DNA from: an uncultured Acholeplasmataceae bacterium
GTDB lineage: Bacteria > Bacillota_I > Bacilli_A > Acholeplasmatales > Acholeplasmataceae
Assembly (NCBI GenBank): GCA_938041945.1
Contig: CALISC010000030.1
Span: 1-15,331 of the forward strand
Reading direction: 5' to 3'
Length of the DNA: 15,331 bases
Position 1 is the stretch's first letter, and the number at the start of each line of letters is the position of its first letter. Positions 8,482-15,277 of the stretch are shown here, one piece after another. Position numbers and translations under genes: made by a program. The notes under the pieces are model-generated. The model saw only the letters and a list, made by a program, of their open reading frames with translations. It did not search any database and was not told where the DNA came from.

Positions 8482-10488
8482 ATGTTTCTAATTTCAGTGC
8501 TAATTACCCGTATTTTTAAAGGCAGTCAAGAAATTTATACCTATAGGGTAGATGAAAACTTTAGCGACTCGCTTTTTTTGGGTCAAAGGGTAATTGTAGA
8601 CTTCGCAGGTTCATCGGTTTTAGGCTTTATTTTAGATTTTCAAAAAGAAGCGAACGAAAACCCAGAAAACTTAAAGTTCTGCACACGCTTTTTAGATGAA
8701 AGGCCGGTAATATCGGCAACTCAGTTTACTTTATTTAAAGAATTAGAGAAGTTAAGTTTTTTTCCCAAAATTGATTTATTTTTAGAAGTCTCTTCGCCTT
8801 TAGTTAATCTAAAAGCAACTGAAAAACTTCATTTAATTGATAAAACAACTCAAAATACTCTGCCTTTTAAAAGTCAAGAACTTAGTTTAACTAAAACTCT
8901 TAAACAAAAGTTTCAAAGAGAAATTTTGAGATTAAAAAAACTTAATTTAGTGCGTCCTTATTTTTCAGTTGAGACAAGTAAAGTCAAAAAAACTAAGGCT
9001 TTTTTGAAGTTCACGCAACCTCTTACTATTTCGGAAAGTCAAACTCAGTTTAATTTACTTAACCAAGAAGAACTTTTTAAAAAAATTCTTAAGGATGCTG
9101 AAAAACAAGGCGAAAAAGTTTTAGTGTGTCTGAAAAATTCACTTAACTTAACTTACTTTACCAACCTAGTTAACTCAGTTACAGCACTTGAACAAATTTT
9201 GATATATAGCCGTGAAAACTTAAACACAGACACTAAAATCAGCGCTTTTGAAACAAAAGTCGCAAAGCCTGGTTTTTTGGTGGTAATTGGTTTTGAGAAA
9301 GCCTTATTTCAAGAAATCAGCGGGCTTAAGCACCTTATTTTAACAGATGATTTTTTAGAAAGTCCATCAGAAACAGGTGTTAACTCCGCAGATTTAGTTA
9401 AATTAGTTGCAAATGTAAAGTCTTTAAACACCTATGTTTACTCAACAGTACCTAGTTTTGACTTAGCGTTTCAAACTAAAAAAGACAGCGTAAATTATTT
9501 AAAAGAACTTGGTGAAATCAAGCAAGTTTTAGTTTCAAACCTACTTAAAGAAGCAGACCTTAGTTTGGTGTCTAAAGCAGTTTTAAATAACTTAAAATAT
9601 AATTTGGAAAATAACTTAAATACGCTTTTTTTAACAGACCAAACAATTTATGCAAATTTTGTCAAATGTACAAGTTGCGGCAATGTTTTTAGGTGCATGC
9701 GTTGTTTTGATTATCTGAGATACGATAGTTTAGCGAGTTGTTTTTACTGCAAGTATTGTAATTTATTTATGCCAACTCACGTAAATTGCGAAGTGTGTAA
9801 TAAAACTGGCTACTCGCTTTTGTCAGTTGGTGCCCAGTATTTTTATCAGTATTTTTTAAAAGAACTTAAGGTGGCTGATTCTGCAAACTTAAAAATTTTA
9901 AATGAGTTTCTTGAAAAAAAGGAAGTTAAAATCACAGACAGACTAGTTTTTTCAAATTTAGAAAATGTTTCCGTTGACTATCTAAAGTCGGTTAAAACAA
10001 TTTGTGTGTATTTACCTGAATTGCTTTTTAACTCAAAAAATCCTTATTTTAATCACTTAAACTACTTAAAACTCACAAGAATACTTAAATCAGCAAGAAA
10101 TGCTAATGTCTATTTAATTTCTGAAACCACTGCTTTTGAACTAGATACTTTGTTAAACAAAGATATCGTTAGTTTTTATCAGAATGAAAAGAATTTTCGC
10201 AAAGAAAACTGTCTGGCACCTTTTGGCTACACTTATTTACTGTTTGCAGAAGGCCAGTTCTTGTTTAATTTATTTAAAGAACTATTCGGCTTTTTAAAAA
10301 GTTTAGATTTAAAGTTTTTTTCACAACCAGAGGAACTTTTTAAACATATTTTAAACAAAGATAAGTTTGTTTTAAGAACTCGCTTATTTTCAAAGACAGA
10401 AATTAGTGTTTATTTGTTTGAAAAGTGTGCTAAATTCGCGCAAAAAAATCCAGATCTAAAATTAAGACTGCAAAAAGAGGGAATATGA
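8482..10488 (+). CDS. priA: PriA-like primosomal protein with degenerate helicase motifs
   Basis: PriA restarts collapsed replication forks as a 3'-5' DExH helicase. This 668-residue homologue keeps the N-terminal 3' DNA-binding domain (about 1-60; GQRVIVDFAGSSVLGFI) and a complete zinc cluster of four CxxC pairs (C396/C399, C405/C408, C423/C426, C436/C439). Where Walker A (GSGKT) should be, before GEKVLVCLKNS, there is nothing like it. The DEEH box is TDDF, the SATPS motif reads STVPS, and the RVAGRAGR and VAKGHD motifs are not recognisable, while the segment after motif VI (SFYQNEKNFRKENCLAPFGY) is preserved. The reading frame is intact, so it is a maintained non-helicase protein rather than a decayed gene. 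The start codon abuts the rbfA stop without its own clear ribosome site, implying coupling. ATGA overlap with fmt. Confidence 0.88.
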   Translation: MFLISVLITRIFKGSQEIYTYRVDENFSDSLFLGQRVIVDFAGSSVLGFILDFQKEANENPENLKFCTRFLDERPVISATQFTLFKELEKLSFFPKIDLFLEVSSPLVNLKATEKLHLIDKTTQNTLPFKSQELSLTKTLKQKFQREILRLKKLNLVRPYFSVETSKVKKTKAFLKFTQPLTISESQTQFNLLNQEELFKKILKDAEKQGEKVLVCLKNSLNLTYFTNLVNSVTALEQILIYSRENLNTDTKISAFETKVAKPGFLVVIGFEKALFQEISGLKHLILTDDFLESPSETGVNSADLVKLVANVKSLNTYVYSTVPSFDLAFQTKKDSVNYLKELGEIKQVLVSNLLKEADLSLVSKAVLNNLKYNLENNLNTLFLTDQTIYANFVKCTSCGNVFRCMRCFDYLRYDSLASCFYCKYCNLFMPTHVNCEVCNKTGYSLLSVGAQYFYQYFLKELKVADSANLKILNEFLEKKEVKITDRLVFSNLENVSVDYLKSVKTICVYLPELLFNSKNPYFNHLNYLKLTRILKSARNANVYLISETTAFELDTLLNKDIVSFYQNEKNFRKENCLAPFGYTYLLFAEGQFLFNLFKELFGFLKSLDLKFFSQPEELFKHILNKDKFVLRTRLFSKTEISVYLFEKCAKFAQKNPDLKLRLQKEGI

Positions 10489-11372
10489 AACTAATATTGC
10501 TCGGCAATGATAATTTTACTAAAGAAATTCTTCGTGCTCTTTTAAAAGAGCACGAAGTTTTACTGCTTGTTTTAAAGGAAACTCCTAAATTAAACAAGGA
10601 AACCATAAGTTTAATTGATTTTGCTCATGCAAACCAGATTAACACCATATTTTGTGCAGACCTTAGAGACAAAATACAGTTTTTTTTAGAACTGAAACCA
10701 GATAAAATAATATCTGCGTCTTTTGGCATGTGGATACCAAAAATATTTCTAGATTACTTTGAAGTAATCAATGTCCACACTTCTTTGCTGCCAAAATACC
10801 GTGGCGGTGCCCCTGTTTTTTGGGCAATTTATAACCAAGATAAAAAAACAGGCGTTTCTATTATGAAAACTGTTTTAAAAATGGACGCAGGTCCTGTCTA
10901 CAAACAAGCCGAAGTTGAAATTACTGAGTCCGATAACTTCACTACTTTAAACCAAAAACTAGCAGAGACAGGTGGTAATTTGTTAAACTCTGTGTTAAAT
11001 AATTTAGAAAAATTCTCGCCAATTGAGCAAGCAGAAGAGCAAGCGAGTTTTGCGTATATTCCTGAAAAAGAATTAGAAAAAATAGATTTTTTTCACTCAA
11101 ACACCAAAGTCAACGCACAAATTAATGCAAACGCTGACAAACCTGGCGCTTACTTTTTGGCAAACGGCACTATTTATAAAGTTTTTAAAGCAGCACTTAG
11201 CACAAAAACACTTGCACCAGAACTAATTGAAGTTTCAAATAAACGCATGTATATAGGTTGTCTAGATGGCTCTATTGAGATTCTTTTAATTCAAAAAGAT
11301 GGCAAAAAGTTAATGAGTGCGAAAGACTTTATTAACGGAAATAATTTAGATAAGCTAAAAGTAGACAATTAA
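10485..11372 (+). CDS. fmt: Methionyl-tRNA formyltransferase
   Basis: Transfers a formyl group from 10-formyltetrahydrofolate to initiator Met-tRNA. The 295-residue product is slightly shorter than the usual 310 or so. Catalytic residues known from the family are present: N96 and H98 in VNVH-like context followed by SLLPKYRGGAP (100-110), and D134 in MDAGPVY. Unusual points lie in the N-terminal domain: the GTPxFA motif reads GNDNFT, and the QPDxPxGR loop after the second strand is replaced by a KETPKLN stretch. The C-terminal OB-like tRNA-binding domain spans about 200-290. ATG overlaps the priA stop (ATGA). A perfect 28-base palindrome lies in codons 16-25. Def, often beside fmt, is not in the window. 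Confidence 0.95.
   Translation: MKLILLGNDNFTKEILRALLKEHEVLLLVLKETPKLNKETISLIDFAHANQINTIFCADLRDKIQFFLELKPDKIISASFGMWIPKIFLDYFEVINVHTSLLPKYRGGAPVFWAIYNQDKKTGVSIMKTVLKMDAGPVYKQAEVEITESDNFTTLNQKLAETGGNLLNSVLNNLEKFSPIEQAEEQASFAYIPEKELEKIDFFHSNTKVNAQINANADKPGAYFLANGTIYKVFKAALSTKTLAPELIEVSNKRMYIGCLDGSIEILLIQKDGKKLMSAKDFINGNNLDKLKVDN
10530..10557. repeat. Perfect 28-base palindrome inside fmt
   Basis: CTTCGTGCTCTTTT (10530-10543) is followed directly by its exact reverse complement (10544-10557), then by TTTTA. In RNA it could fold as a roughly 12-bp stem with a small A/U loop and a short U-tract, which resembles an intrinsic terminator placed 45 bases into fmt. It may equally be a chance product of the coding sequence. 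Confidence 0.8.
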
Positions 11373-11401
11373 AGTTTGTTCTTATTGTTGGTTTAGGATT
11401 T

Positions 11402-12151
11402 ATGATTGAAAAGAAATTACAAATTAAAAATATTCACAAGTGCTTGTTACTTTTATTTGTTGCATTTTTATTTATTTCTAATATAGTTTTCATTGTAATA
11501 ACTATTAAAAATATTAAATCTACAAATAAACTTGACATTGCTACTTCAATTTTTAAAAATACTATTAGTTCAGTTGTAGAATTAAAGTCTGAAACTAAAG
11601 GTTTTGGTGAGAGTTTTGGTAGTGCAGTTTTTATTAAAAAGGAAGGATATTTAATAACAGCTGCACACGTCGTAACTTATCAAAAGGATAATTCAACACA
11701 AACTTATCAGAGTTATCAAATTAGATTTGTAGATCAAAAGCAATATACTGAAGTAATTTTAATTATGTATGACATTGAAAAAGACTTAGCATATTTAAAA
11801 CTTAAAGACCCACAAAAAACCAAATTTACTCCACTTAAAATCAGGGAAGAAGAACTTAAACACGGCGAAATTGCTTTTTCTGTTGGCAATGGTTTAAACC
11901 AAGGCATATCTATTACTAAGGGTATTGTTAGTCAGCCACTTGTAAATATAAAACACAATAGTTTAAGTAGAACAATGATACAGTTAAATATTACCATTAA
12001 CGAAGGTAACAGCGGCGGGGCTGTTTTAGACAAAAATGGTATGTTAATTGGTATAGTTTCTTTCAGAATTAGAGATAAACGTGGAAATGTTATATATGGA
12101 GTTGGTTATGCTGTACCGTATTCTGAAATCAGCAAGTTTGTTTTAAAATAA
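11402..12151 (+). CDS. Membrane-anchored trypsin-like serine protease
   Basis: A 249-residue protein with an N-terminal transmembrane segment (about 14-35) and a HtrA/trypsin-type protease domain facing outward. The triad is visible: H89 in AAHVV, D128 in EKDLAYLKL, S204 in NEGNSGGAV. It has no PDZ domain, so it is not a full HtrA/DegP; it is nearer to stand-alone Trypsin_2 proteins. It starts 29 bases after fmt, with only AGGA at close spacing as a ribosome site, and ends 21 bases before the lipoprotein gene, so it is probably cotranscribed with it. Its substrate is unknown; cleaving or releasing the neighbouring exported protein is a guess from position alone. Confidence 0.85.
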   Translation: MIEKKLQIKNIHKCLLLLFVAFLFISNIVFIVITIKNIKSTNKLDIATSIFKNTISSVVELKSETKGFGESFGSAVFIKKEGYLITAAHVVTYQKDNSTQTYQSYQIRFVDQKQYTEVILIMYDIEKDLAYLKLKDPQKTKFTPLKIREEELKHGEIAFSVGNGLNQGISITKGIVSQPLVNIKHNSLSRTMIQLNITINEGNSGGAVLDKNGMLIGIVSFRIRDKRGNVIYGVGYAVPYSEISKFVLK

Positions 12152-12172
12152 AAAAAATCACATGGAGTAGAA

Positions 12173-13426
12173 ATGAAAAAAATTATACTTTTTATCTTCA
12201 CAATTTTCATAGTATTTTTTATAACAGGATGTACAACTAAAACAGTTAAATACAGAAAGCCTTTAATTAGAGACATTAACTTGATTAACGAACAAATCGA
12301 TTATCAAGAGTTTTTTGCGGATTTTTCTAGGCAAACCGTTGTATTAGACAAAAATAAAAACACAGTCAATTTTAAGGCTACGAAAGAAATAGACAGTGAA
12401 CTTTTTGAGTTTATTGACTTTGTTAATTATTCTGAAAATCAAAATAAAGTTGAATTTAACTATGATGTTAATTACAACGCAAATAGCAATGAGTTTACTT
12501 TGTCAATCACTGCTAATACTGAAAAGGGTAAAGTTATTGATAACTGGCAAGGCACACCTTTTGTTGACAAAAACGGAGAAACTGACATCGCTTTTGCAAC
12601 TGGAGATGGTGTGATTTATTTGCGAGAACTTGAAGAAAGCGGAGTTATTAATAAATGTGGTTGGTTTTCTAGGCTATTTAGAAAAATTGCTGCAGTTGCT
12701 GCAATCGTTGCAACTGTAGCAGTAGTAGTTGCTGTTGCAGTAGTTGCTGCTCCTGCTGCAGCTGCACTCGGTGCTTTTGCTGCAGGCGTAATCTCTTCAT
12801 CTGGTACTGTTGCTCTGGCAGGTGGTTTAGCAGCCGCCGGAATGGCCTGTGCAGCAACTGTAGCAATTTCACAAACTTCTTTAGCAGTCGCTGCTACTTC
12901 TTATTTAACAGCAACTTTAACTGCATTAATTTCAACTGTTATTAGCGACCTTAATAGCACAATTTATCACTACAACCAAACTGCAGTCGATCATTCAAAA
13001 TGGACTGAAAAAGACTTAAAAGACACTTTGACAAAAGCAACAGTCATCACTGAAAGAGGACAAAATCGCAAAACTGCAGTTTATTTAGGTCGTCATTTTG
13101 ATTTTGAAAAGCTAAAAAAACATGATACTGTTAATAATACAATTAGGTTCAATCTAGATAACGATGTTTGGGACAAACTAGAAAATAAATATACCAAGCA
13201 CGGTATGTGGATATTAAACCGTGCTTTCATGGATTTTGCAATTAAAGGCGAAAGAACAAGAGGTTGGGAATTTAGATTACTTACAAATCCACTTAATTAT
13301 CCAAAACCACTGCCAATTGAAATTAGAAATGGATATTTTTATTCAATGGAACTACAGTATTTAAGGGATACTTATCATAAATTAGGTAGAAAATTAGTTG
13401 AAGGATATTACTATACAGTAAGATAA
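12173..13426 (+). CDS. Lipobox-bearing protein with hydrophobic belt and polymorphic-toxin-like C-terminus
   Basis: A 417-residue exported protein of unknown function. Signal peptide with lipobox ITGC puts the lipid-modified Cys at C20. Residues 21-165 form a mixed polar domain. Residues 172-258 are an almost unbroken Ala/Val/Gly-rich hydrophobic belt (for example AAVAAIVATVAVVVAVAVVAA in part, positions 173-193), long enough for two or three membrane helices. The last 120 residues carry VYLG, a W..NRAFMDFAIKG stretch, LLTNP, then GYFYSMELQYL and a YYYTVR end. From memory this spacing resembles C-terminal domains of some Gram-positive polymorphic toxins (W.iN..F.d..i..gk, S/T-x-P, S-F/Y-x-x-E-x-x-Y/W-L). 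GGAG at 12164-12167 supports the ATG. The next gene starts 1 base after its stop. Asp codon use is intermediate between the operon core and the following orphans. Toxin function is inferred. Confidence 0.75.
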   Translation: MKKIILFIFTIFIVFFITGCTTKTVKYRKPLIRDINLINEQIDYQEFFADFSRQTVVLDKNKNTVNFKATKEIDSELFEFIDFVNYSENQNKVEFNYDVNYNANSNEFTLSITANTEKGKVIDNWQGTPFVDKNGETDIAFATGDGVIYLRELEESGVINKCGWFSRLFRKIAAVAAIVATVAVVVAVAVVAAPAAAALGAFAAGVISSSGTVALAGGLAAAGMACAATVAISQTSLAVAATSYLTATLTALISTVISDLNSTIYHYNQTAVDHSKWTEKDLKDTLTKATVITERGQNRKTAVYLGRHFDFEKLKKHDTVNNTIRFNLDNDVWDKLENKYTKHGMWILNRAFMDFAIKGERTRGWEFRLLTNPLNYPKPLPIEIRNGYFYSMELQYLRDTYHKLGRKLVEGYYYTVR

Positions 13427-13427
13427 C

Positions 13428-13973
13428 ATGAGAAGAAAAATTAGTAACTACGAACTTGCAAAACAACATTTTTTTGATTGTGCATGCAATTTAAATTATT
13501 TTGTTAATAATTACCCAAAACTTGCTGATAAAAAAATAATTGCAATAATTAAAACTAATGAATTAAAATGGAGAAATGAGTATCAACGCCAATTAACTAA
13601 TGAAATTTTAACTACAAACAACTTTAATGTTTTGGTCTCTAGTTATAACGCTTTTTTAATGTCTCTTTCAACATATGAAAACATACACGAATTATTTTTA
13701 AATTTAGCTGATGTTATTTTAAAAAAACATTTTCAATACAATGATTTGTTTCGCTTATTTTATCAATTAGTGCTATTTGATTTTATGAAAAACAAAGAAT
13801 TAGAGGTCTCTGTTTCTTTTGAAAAGAATATCTTTGAATATTTTAAGGAAAAAGATTTTAAAATATATCAAAAACTAATCATAACTGTTCAAAAAATCAT
13901 ATCAATAGATAATTTTAAAGAAACAGAAAACAAACAATCGATAACAAAGATTTTATTAATCGCTAATATTTGA
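13428..13973 (+). CDS. Orphan protein, paralogue of next gene, candidate immunity protein
   Basis: A 181-residue cytoplasmic-looking protein, no signal peptide or membrane segment, rich in Lys, Ile, Phe and Asn; I do not recognise the family. Its clearest block, KNIFEYFKEKDFKIYQKL followed by TVQKIISIDNFKE, lines up with the next gene's product (KNLTIVNYFKEKDISKYKEL, then TIKNVIETDKFKE). An N-terminal LKWRNEYQ segment also matches LLWSLEYQ there. ATG lies 1 base after the stop of the toxin-like gene and lacks a ribosome site at normal spacing, so translation is probably coupled. All Asp codons are GAT, an AT-rich style unlike the operon core. Placement right after a toxin-like gene plus duplication suggests immunity function, by inference only. 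Confidence 0.75.
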   Translation: MRRKISNYELAKQHFFDCACNLNYFVNNYPKLADKKIIAIIKTNELKWRNEYQRQLTNEILTTNNFNVLVSSYNAFLMSLSTYENIHELFLNLADVILKKHFQYNDLFRLFYQLVLFDFMKNKELEVSVSFEKNIFEYFKEKDFKIYQKLIITVQKIISIDNFKETENKQSITKILLIANI

Positions 13974-14018
13974 AAACAGAAAGGATGTAAAGTATAAAAC
14001 TATTTTTAATAATTGAAA

Positions 14019-14567
14019 ATGAAAAAAGAGCAAGAATATCTTAGTTTAATTAAGGAATTGTATTTTTACTATAATTGCAATTACGGGTTTTATGTATATG
14101 ACGGTCCAGAAAGACCAGATAAATTAGAAGTTAAAAATATCATAAAAGAAAAAGGACTACTTTGGTCCTTAGAATATCAAAAATTTCAAAAGAAAAAAAT
14201 ATCTGAAGTTGTTTATTATGTAGAATTAGAAAAGCATCTGAAAAATTTTTACTTTTCTATTAAAACCTTTGAAGAGTTGTTTGAACTAATTAAAATAACT
14301 GCCGAATTATTATTAAATAAAAAAACTGATTTCGCAGACTTATATATTGAGTTTTATAGTTTCGTTGATTTAACTGATGATTCTAAAGATTTCTTTTTTA
14401 GCGGAATTTTTCCTAAAAATTTAACTATAGTAAATTATTTCAAAGAAAAAGATATTTCTAAATACAAAGAACTAGTTTCAACTATTAAAAATGTAATTGA
14501 AACAGATAAATTTAAAGAAAAAGAAACTCTTAATTTTGTTAAACCTGTGTATGAAATCATCAGTTAA
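14019..14567 (+). CDS. Orphan protein, tandem paralogue of preceding gene, candidate immunity protein
   Basis: A 182-residue soluble-looking protein of unrecognised family, homologous over its length to the gene before it; strongest in the NYFKEKDISKYKEL segment near residue 140 and in the LWSLEYQKFQ segment near residue 45. The aromatic N-terminus (ELYFYYNCNYGFYVYDG) differs from the paralogue. Start is uncertain: ATG 14019, or TTG 14013, with an in-frame TAA just ahead at 14010-14012. The nearest purine-rich site (AAGGA, 13981-13985) is about 30 bases away and points to an ATG followed at once by TAA, so initiation here is odd. No terminator is visible between its stop and the tRNA promoter. 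Very AT-rich; Asp mainly GAT. Confidence 0.72.
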   Translation: MKKEQEYLSLIKELYFYYNCNYGFYVYDGPERPDKLEVKNIIKEKGLLWSLEYQKFQKKKISEVVYYVELEKHLKNFYFSIKTFEELFELIKITAELLLNKKTDFADLYIEFYSFVDLTDDSKDFFFSGIFPKNLTIVNYFKEKDISKYKELVSTIKNVIETDKFKEKETLNFVKPVYEIIS

Positions 14568-14610
14568 TCAATGGTCGCGATTACACTAAACTAAACAACT
14601 AAAATTGTTG

Positions 14611-14616
14611 TATAAT
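14611..14616 (+). promoter_or_regulatory. -10 box of the tRNA-Cys promoter
   Basis: A consensus TATAAT ends 12 bases before the tRNA, so transcription would begin about 6 bases ahead of it. TG stands directly upstream. No clear -35 hexamer is seen at 17 bases; a 5-bp inverted repeat (ACAAC/GTTGT) overlaps that area. Confidence 0.6.
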
Positions 14617-14628
14617 TACTGTGTTGTT

Positions 14629-14703
14629 GGTTCTGTAGCCAAGTTGGTAAGGCACGGCTCTGCAAAAGCCTCATCATCGGTTCAAATCCGTTCAGAACCT
14701 CCA
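14629..14703 (+). tRNA. trnC: tRNA-Cys (GCA anticodon), CCA encoded
   Basis: A 75-base cloverleaf: the 7-bp acceptor stem GGTTCTG/CAGAACC is perfect, followed by discriminator T and an encoded CCA. The D-arm is GCC...GGC, the anticodon loop CTGCAAA gives anticodon GCA (Cys codons UGC/UGU), and the TTCAAAT T-loop is normal. The anticodon stem has one C-T mismatch at its outer end and the T-stem one T-T mismatch, so the molecule is somewhat weak but typical of AT-rich reduced genomes. It has its own promoter and shares a terminator with ssb. Confidence 0.96.
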
Positions 14704-14748
14704 TTTGATTTATTTTTAAAATACAACACACCTCCAGTTGTATATATA

Positions 14749-14775
14749 AAAAAGGACAGCAATGCTGTCCTTTTT
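14749..14775. terminator. Bidirectional intrinsic terminator between tRNA-Cys and ssb
   Basis: A 12-bp perfect stem (AAAAAGGACAGC at 14749-14760, complement at 14764-14775) with the 3-base loop AAT. The A-run on one side and T-run on the other give a U-tract in either direction, so the same hairpin can end the tRNA-Cys transcript on the plus strand and the ssb transcript on the minus strand. Confidence 0.92.
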
Positions 14776-14806
14776 ACTTAGTTAGTGTCGATGACCAAAC
14801 CAGATA

Positions 14807-15220
14807 CTAATCTAAAGTTTTTGCGTTTTTGCCTTTTTTAGCAGGCTTTTCTTCGCTTTTTTCGGCTACTTCGCTTTCTTTATTTACCTCAATTTGTTGC
14901 TTAACTGGGGAAATGAAAACTACGCGCTCGCCAATGATTTCAGGAATTTGGTAGTTTTTGCCGTTAATTTCGTTTTTTCTAATTTGTAGTCTACCAATTA
15001 CTCCCAAAACATCGCCTTTTTTGCTGTATTGCGGAACGATTGTGCATAAATTGTTTCTTAATTTAATGCTAATGTAGTCAGTGTCGTAGGCGCCTTCTTG
15101 ATTTTTAAAAGGGCGTCTGACTGCAAGCGTTAAGATTAAAATTTTTTGTCCGTCTTCAAACTCATAAACTTTATCTTCATCCGAAACTACTCTTCCTACA
15201 ATCGTGACGTTGTTAATCAT
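14807..15220 (-). CDS. ssb: Single-stranded DNA-binding protein SSB, lacking the acidic tip
   Basis: Binds and protects single-stranded DNA at replication forks and repair sites. The OB-fold spans about residues 1-105: INNVTIVGRVV at the start, then LTLAVRRPF, DYISIKLRNN, KKGDVLGVIGRLQIR and the final strand ending near VVFIS. The tail of about 32 residues is Lys/Glu-rich and ends KTLD. Most bacterial SSBs end in a DDDIPF-like acidic tip that docks partner proteins such as PriA, RecO and RecQ; it is absent here, and the sequence after the TAG stop does not restore it in frame. It is not flanked by rpsF or rpsR as in many Firmicutes. The ATG has a strong AAAGGAGG site (15231-15240) and a near-consensus promoter. 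Total length of 137 is short. Confidence 0.92.
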   Translation of the reverse strand: MINNVTIVGRVVSDEDKVYEFEDGQKILILTLAVRRPFKNQEGAYDTDYISIKLRNNLCTIVPQYSKKGDVLGVIGRLQIRKNEINGKNYQIPEIIGERVVFISPVKQQIEVNKESEVAEKSEEKPAKKGKNAKTLD

Positions 15221-15248
15221 TTAATTTATACCTCCTTTTTCAAAAACT

Positions 15249-15277
15249 AGTATAGAGGTGTACCTTATTTTAGTCAA
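15249..15277 (-). promoter_or_regulatory. Sigma-A-type promoter of ssb
   Basis: On the minus strand TTGACT (15277-15272) and TATACT (15254-15249) are separated by exactly 17 bases, each one base from consensus. Transcription would begin near 15242, about 20 bases before the ATG, with the Shine-Dalgarno sequence right behind it. This is the best promoter in the window and predicts strong constitutive expression. Beyond 15278 I see no gene. Confidence 0.88.

Noticed and set aside
11402..12151. Protease as a full HtrA/DegP
   Set aside because: The protein ends right after the protease domain; no PDZ domain is present.
12678..12872. Minus-strand frame encoding a Leu/Gln-rich peptide
   Set aside because: It is the antisense of the Ala/Val codon run in the lipoprotein gene; the composition is a by-product of that run.
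14596..14612. Inverted repeat ACAAC/GTTGT before tRNA-Cys
   Set aside because: A 5-bp stem with a 7-base loop in AT-rich DNA is expected by chance, and there is no U-tract.
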